Assembly (NCBI GenBank): GCA_036850595.1 | Contig: CM072148.1 | Coordinates: 20,764,731 to 20,828,730 of the forward strand | Source: Rhyacichthys aspro | Lineage: Eukaryota > Chordata > Actinopteri > Gobiiformes > Rhyacichthyidae | Direction: 5' to 3' | DNA: 64,000 nt | Shown here: positions 60,434 to 64,000 of the stretch, in pieces | Layout: every line of letters starts with the position of its first letter | Position numbering within the stretch: position 1 is the first letter of the stretch | Made by a program: the position numbers and the translations under genes | The notes under the pieces: model-generated | What the model was told of the DNA's origin: nothing | Database searches by the model: none | Seen by the model: the letters and a program-made list of their open reading frames with translations, nothing else

Positions 60434-63400
60434 TGCTCATGAGCCTTCCCCAGCCTTGTGTTCCTCCGTAAACATGTATAAAATTAGGCAACAAATTAAT
60501 GACTATTGACATCTGGTCTACATTTATAACTATGCACTTTAACTGCTAAGTATGTCTAATTAATGATGTTGTGAGTTTCTATATTGTCATTAAAACCCTA
60601 TTTTAAAAGCAATTAAAGTACTTTTACAGCTAATGAATTAAAATAATCCAATAAGAAAGAGTAATTATCCTTCTGAGAAGTTTTTGCAGCAAAATGAGAA
60701 ATGTTCATAAATGAAATTGAGTTGCCAACGTGTATATCTCAGAAATAGCAGGTGGTAATTAACTTTAATAGGAACAGACTCAGTCCATGAAAGGTGTACT
60801 GCTAAATTATAAATGTGATGGGAAAAAGCCTTTCTTTACACCGTGGTCAGGGTAAATACTCTTCTCTGATTGGCTGAGTGTGCCCCCAAACCATTCATAT
60901 TCACTTTGATCAACAGTACAGTACCCTTAAAATGACATCTATTGTGTCAACATTTTCACTCACCTACAATTTGAAACCCAATCAAAGAGAAGATAAAATG
61001 CTTTTGGGTTCTGGCATGTGCTAATGCTAACAGCAGTTGAAACCTGATATTGTTTTGGATAAAACTAGCTCTATTAATACCACTTACAATACAGTGATTC
61101 TGATCCATCATGTGCCATAGATTTCTGCCGTCTTGTCTTTATGCCTGCATCTACTCCTTTGACTGGGCTTAAGTAAATATATGTTCATTAAAATTCGGTT
61201 GGTGATGCTGACAAGACATTAGTCATTCAGTTAGTTTCAATTTTTTTTATATTTATAGCCCAATTTCAATAACAATTGCCTCAAAGGGCTTGAAAAACAC
61301 AAAAGGCAGCAGATAGACAAACAAACTGTACTAGACAACATTACAGATGGGGCACAGCTAAGGTTTAATCATCACTTGCCTAATAGAGGGCCAGACATCT
61401 GCAAGGAGTGGTTGTGAAAAACAAGGAACAGAGCAGAAATGTAGACTATTTTGTACAAGTTATGTCAGACAGAGCCAGAGAATAGAAACTCAGTGTGTCA
61501 TACTTCCCCCAGCATCGAGTCCTAGAGCAGCTAATCTCATCTATATGTCCTGACCATAAGCTCTATCAAAAACGAAAGTCTAACCTTAAATGTAGAGACT
61601 GCCTCTTTAACGTGAGCTGGAGCTGATCCCATAAAACGGGAGCTCCCATTGCACTTCTGGAAACCCTAGAAACATATATAATCATGTACTTTTTGAGTTT
61701 GTTTTGGAGCTTTCTTGGAGCAGACATTACACATTATATTGATGTGCTGAGAGACAACAACAACAGGAAGTAGGAGTGAATCTGGACACTAACTAAACAC
61801 CTTATAGAAGTCATATCTTTAGAAAATACAAGTTACTCAGTATTTTGTGAGGGGAGTCAATGATACAAGCTTCCTCAATCCATAATCTTCTACTGCTTTA
61901 GTTTTTAACCCTTGAAAAACCTAAATATATTTGGTATAAACCACTCACAGTCTGCTCACTGGCTCTCCTGCCTTGCTTTTCTAAAAACAGAGCCGTCTCT
62001 CGCGTTGTTTGCCTTTCCTCAGTGCCGTTTGGTGTTAAGTCGTCCTCAGTGCCAACCATGCAGTGCCAAGGGGCTGTGGTCCATCCAGAGTCAGTGCTGT
62101 GGGATTATTAATGGAACGAGGGGGGAGGACGCAGTAATGAGTGCAATTTAGGTTTAGGATGTGCAATTTTATAATGACGTGCAATTTCAGCCTCAAGGTG
62201 AAATTCTCCTTTGACAGGTGAATTTCTCGTTGTGCACAGGAACATGGTCTGTGTCGCAAAGAGAGTCTGATTTTAAAGGTTTTACTTCAGAAATACACAT
62301 AAAATATATTCTACCCAAAAATGCCATCAGGAAGATTGTTTTAGGTAGCACTAAGACACTAAACAATAAGTGTTTTGTTCTTTTTCAAATTCTATACTAC
62401 TTTGCCTATAAGTCTACTAAAACAGGTTTAGGTATTTTATGTTTCAAAATACACGTTCATATGCATATTTCCAAAAATGTTCACCAGTCTGTTTTATTGT
62501 CTGTCCCTTTAAGCCCCTCCCCCCAAAGCCATGTGTGCTGATTGGCCAGTGGGACCTTTGGGACTTTATTAAGCAATCAAACAAACTATCCAAGGCATGA
62601 TAAGATAGAAAGCCTAAAAATAAATATGCCAAAAAAATATCTATATGCAAACAATGGGATAATTTCTTTCAAATGTAACTGGATTAAAAAGAAAAAAGAA
62701 AACATTTCTCTCACATTTGGTCACATTTACAAAAAAAAAAAAAAAAAAAATGTATTAATTAAACTGAGGCACTTTCTCTATCACTGTTGTCCAGATGTGA
62801 TTCAGTTTAAGAATTAGGAAGTGTGAAACCACAAAAAACTATTATTAACCTATTATCATTACTATATTAATCTGTCATTTTTTGGTCACAAATATGACTT
62901 TTATGCAAAGAAAGTATTCAAAATATATCTATTCAAAAAGACTTGACTGTGATAAAGCCAAAATGTTACTGTTTACTGAAGTGTGAAAATGTGAATGCGT
63001 CTTATTCCAGATGAAGACCTGTAACTGTGGATTTAAATCTATCTCAGAACTGTGGCTTTGGTTTGTGTCTCTATTTACTCCACATTCCTTCACTCGTCGT
63101 TAAATAAAAACCCTTTAAACGCACCTTAAACTGCACTTGAACAGTTGCCGTGTGATATTTGAAACTATCACTGTCAATGTTTCACTGTGACGATGTAAAA
63201 AAACAAAAAAACACAGATGCATTTAGAGATTAACGCTAAAACACAGTTCACACACTCTTCTTTGTTAGTTTTTATGAACTGCTTTGTTCTATGTGGAAAT
63301 GTTGTGCACCTTTTGTCTTTCAGATGTACAGTGCTGCTTGTGTTTTGTTATTGTCAGTGCCAATGATGTGAGTGAACAGGACTGACCTACAGACATGAAA

Positions 63401-64000
63401 AATAGTGTATGGTACAAGAAAATGCAACTTCAGGAATGCAATTTCAGGAAAAAAACTGCCATAAATAACCCCAGTTTTATTGACATTGTGAGTAAAATGT
63501 TAGCAATTGGCTGAAGAATTATTGTCATGCACACAGATATTTGTATAAACTGAAATAAATTTACTTCCTGTATTTAGAAAAATATATTCATATGTCCAAT
63601 TGTGAGCATTTAGCTAAATATCTTTGTCTAAAAAGTGTCCTGGAGGATCTGTCCAACTGGATAAATGTGCTGTGAAAGAGGAGTGTATTGGCCTATTTCT
63701 GCTCCCTCTATTTGAGCCATAAAGAGCACTACTCACGTAACGTCTGACGATAAGTCCTTGCCCCGAAGATAGGAAAGTTACATTGGAGGGTACTGTGTCA
63801 ATGTATCCTCCCTTCCATCCATCATGAACTAAACTAGAGACAAAAAAACTGTGTAGCTCTTTGTGATGCACTGCAGTAATTGCTAAAGATCCACAATAAA
63901 TTCCAATGTCATCCAAGAAAGTTTAGCTTCATTTAGCATGAATTAATTAATATATAACATAAAATTGGTTGTTGATTTTTTGGCAGGGCATGCACCTAAT
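60434..64000. other. Non-coding region downstream of morn4
   Basis: AT-rich DNA with one teleost-type repeat and an A18 run near 62.73 kb. A 100-codon minus-strand frame at 63614-63916 is the only notable open frame and is not recognised. No neighbouring gene can be named. Confidence 0.6.
61236..61345 (+). repeat. Common teleost interspersed repeat
   Basis: TTCAATTTTTTTTATATTTA followed by TAGCCCAATTTCAATAACAA and TTGCCTCAAAGGGCTTGAAA closely resembles the frequent fish repeat 'TTTATTTATATAGCCCAATATCAC...TTTGCCTCAAAGGGCTTTACA'. This supports a teleost origin. It was recognised from memory, not by search. Confidence 0.6.

Noticed and set aside
63614..63916. 100-codon minus-strand open frame near the window end, with a GTGAGTAG donor-like site inside
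   Set aside because: The residue content looks somewhat protein-like but matches no family I know, and no acceptor or partner exon is evident. Left as unproven; a translated search or RNA-seq would settle it.

Overview
The window is AT-rich vertebrate nuclear DNA, most likely from a teleost fish. The evidence is a spliced gene with large introns and GT/GC-AG junctions, sparse coding, many trinucleotide and dinucleotide microsatellites, tRNA-derived SINEs, hAT-type and other MITEs with clear terminal inverted repeats, and a dispersed repeat that I recognise as a typical teleost interspersed sequence. The species cannot be fixed from the sequence.

One protein-coding gene can be supported: morn4 (MORN repeat-containing protein 4, the retinophilin homologue), on the + strand from about 39.1 to 59.24 kb. 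A CCAAT-box promoter region and a 5' UTR exon (about 39.18-39.298 kb) are followed by four coding exons at 40235-40306, 52292-52406, 54269-54378 and from 58706. Joined in frame they give a 145-residue protein with four MORN repeats and a conserved C-terminal tail. The first coding intron has a GC donor (GC-AG). A poly(A) signal with a GT-rich downstream element lies near 59.22 kb.

Layout: 1-33 kb is non-coding as far as I can read, with scattered MITEs, SINEs, microsatellites, a perfect 17-bp hairpin, and several GC-richer, low-repeat blocks that look like candidate conserved regulatory elements. 33.0-35.04 kb is a CpG-rich, promoter-like block without an assignable gene. 35.04-36.16 kb is a degenerate tandem repeat built on TTTAGTCCTGG/TTAGACCTGG, whose relatives also occur at 5.3, 6.1 and 8.0 kb. 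39-59 kb is morn4, whose introns carry two hAT-type non-autonomous elements with intact 8-bp target duplications, three copies of another MITE family, a foldback core, and relics of non-LTR retrotransposons. 59.6-60.36 kb is a 741-bp element with perfect 16-bp terminal inverted repeats. The rest to 64 kb is non-coding with a common teleost-type repeat.

Most long open reading frames are chance frames inside repeats or CpG-rich DNA. I found no CRISPR array, operon, true tRNA or rRNA gene, and no convincing novel biological system. The most notable points are the GC-AG intron, the possible uORF, the composite MITE family, the orphan CpG-rich block and the TTTAGTCCTGG repeat family.
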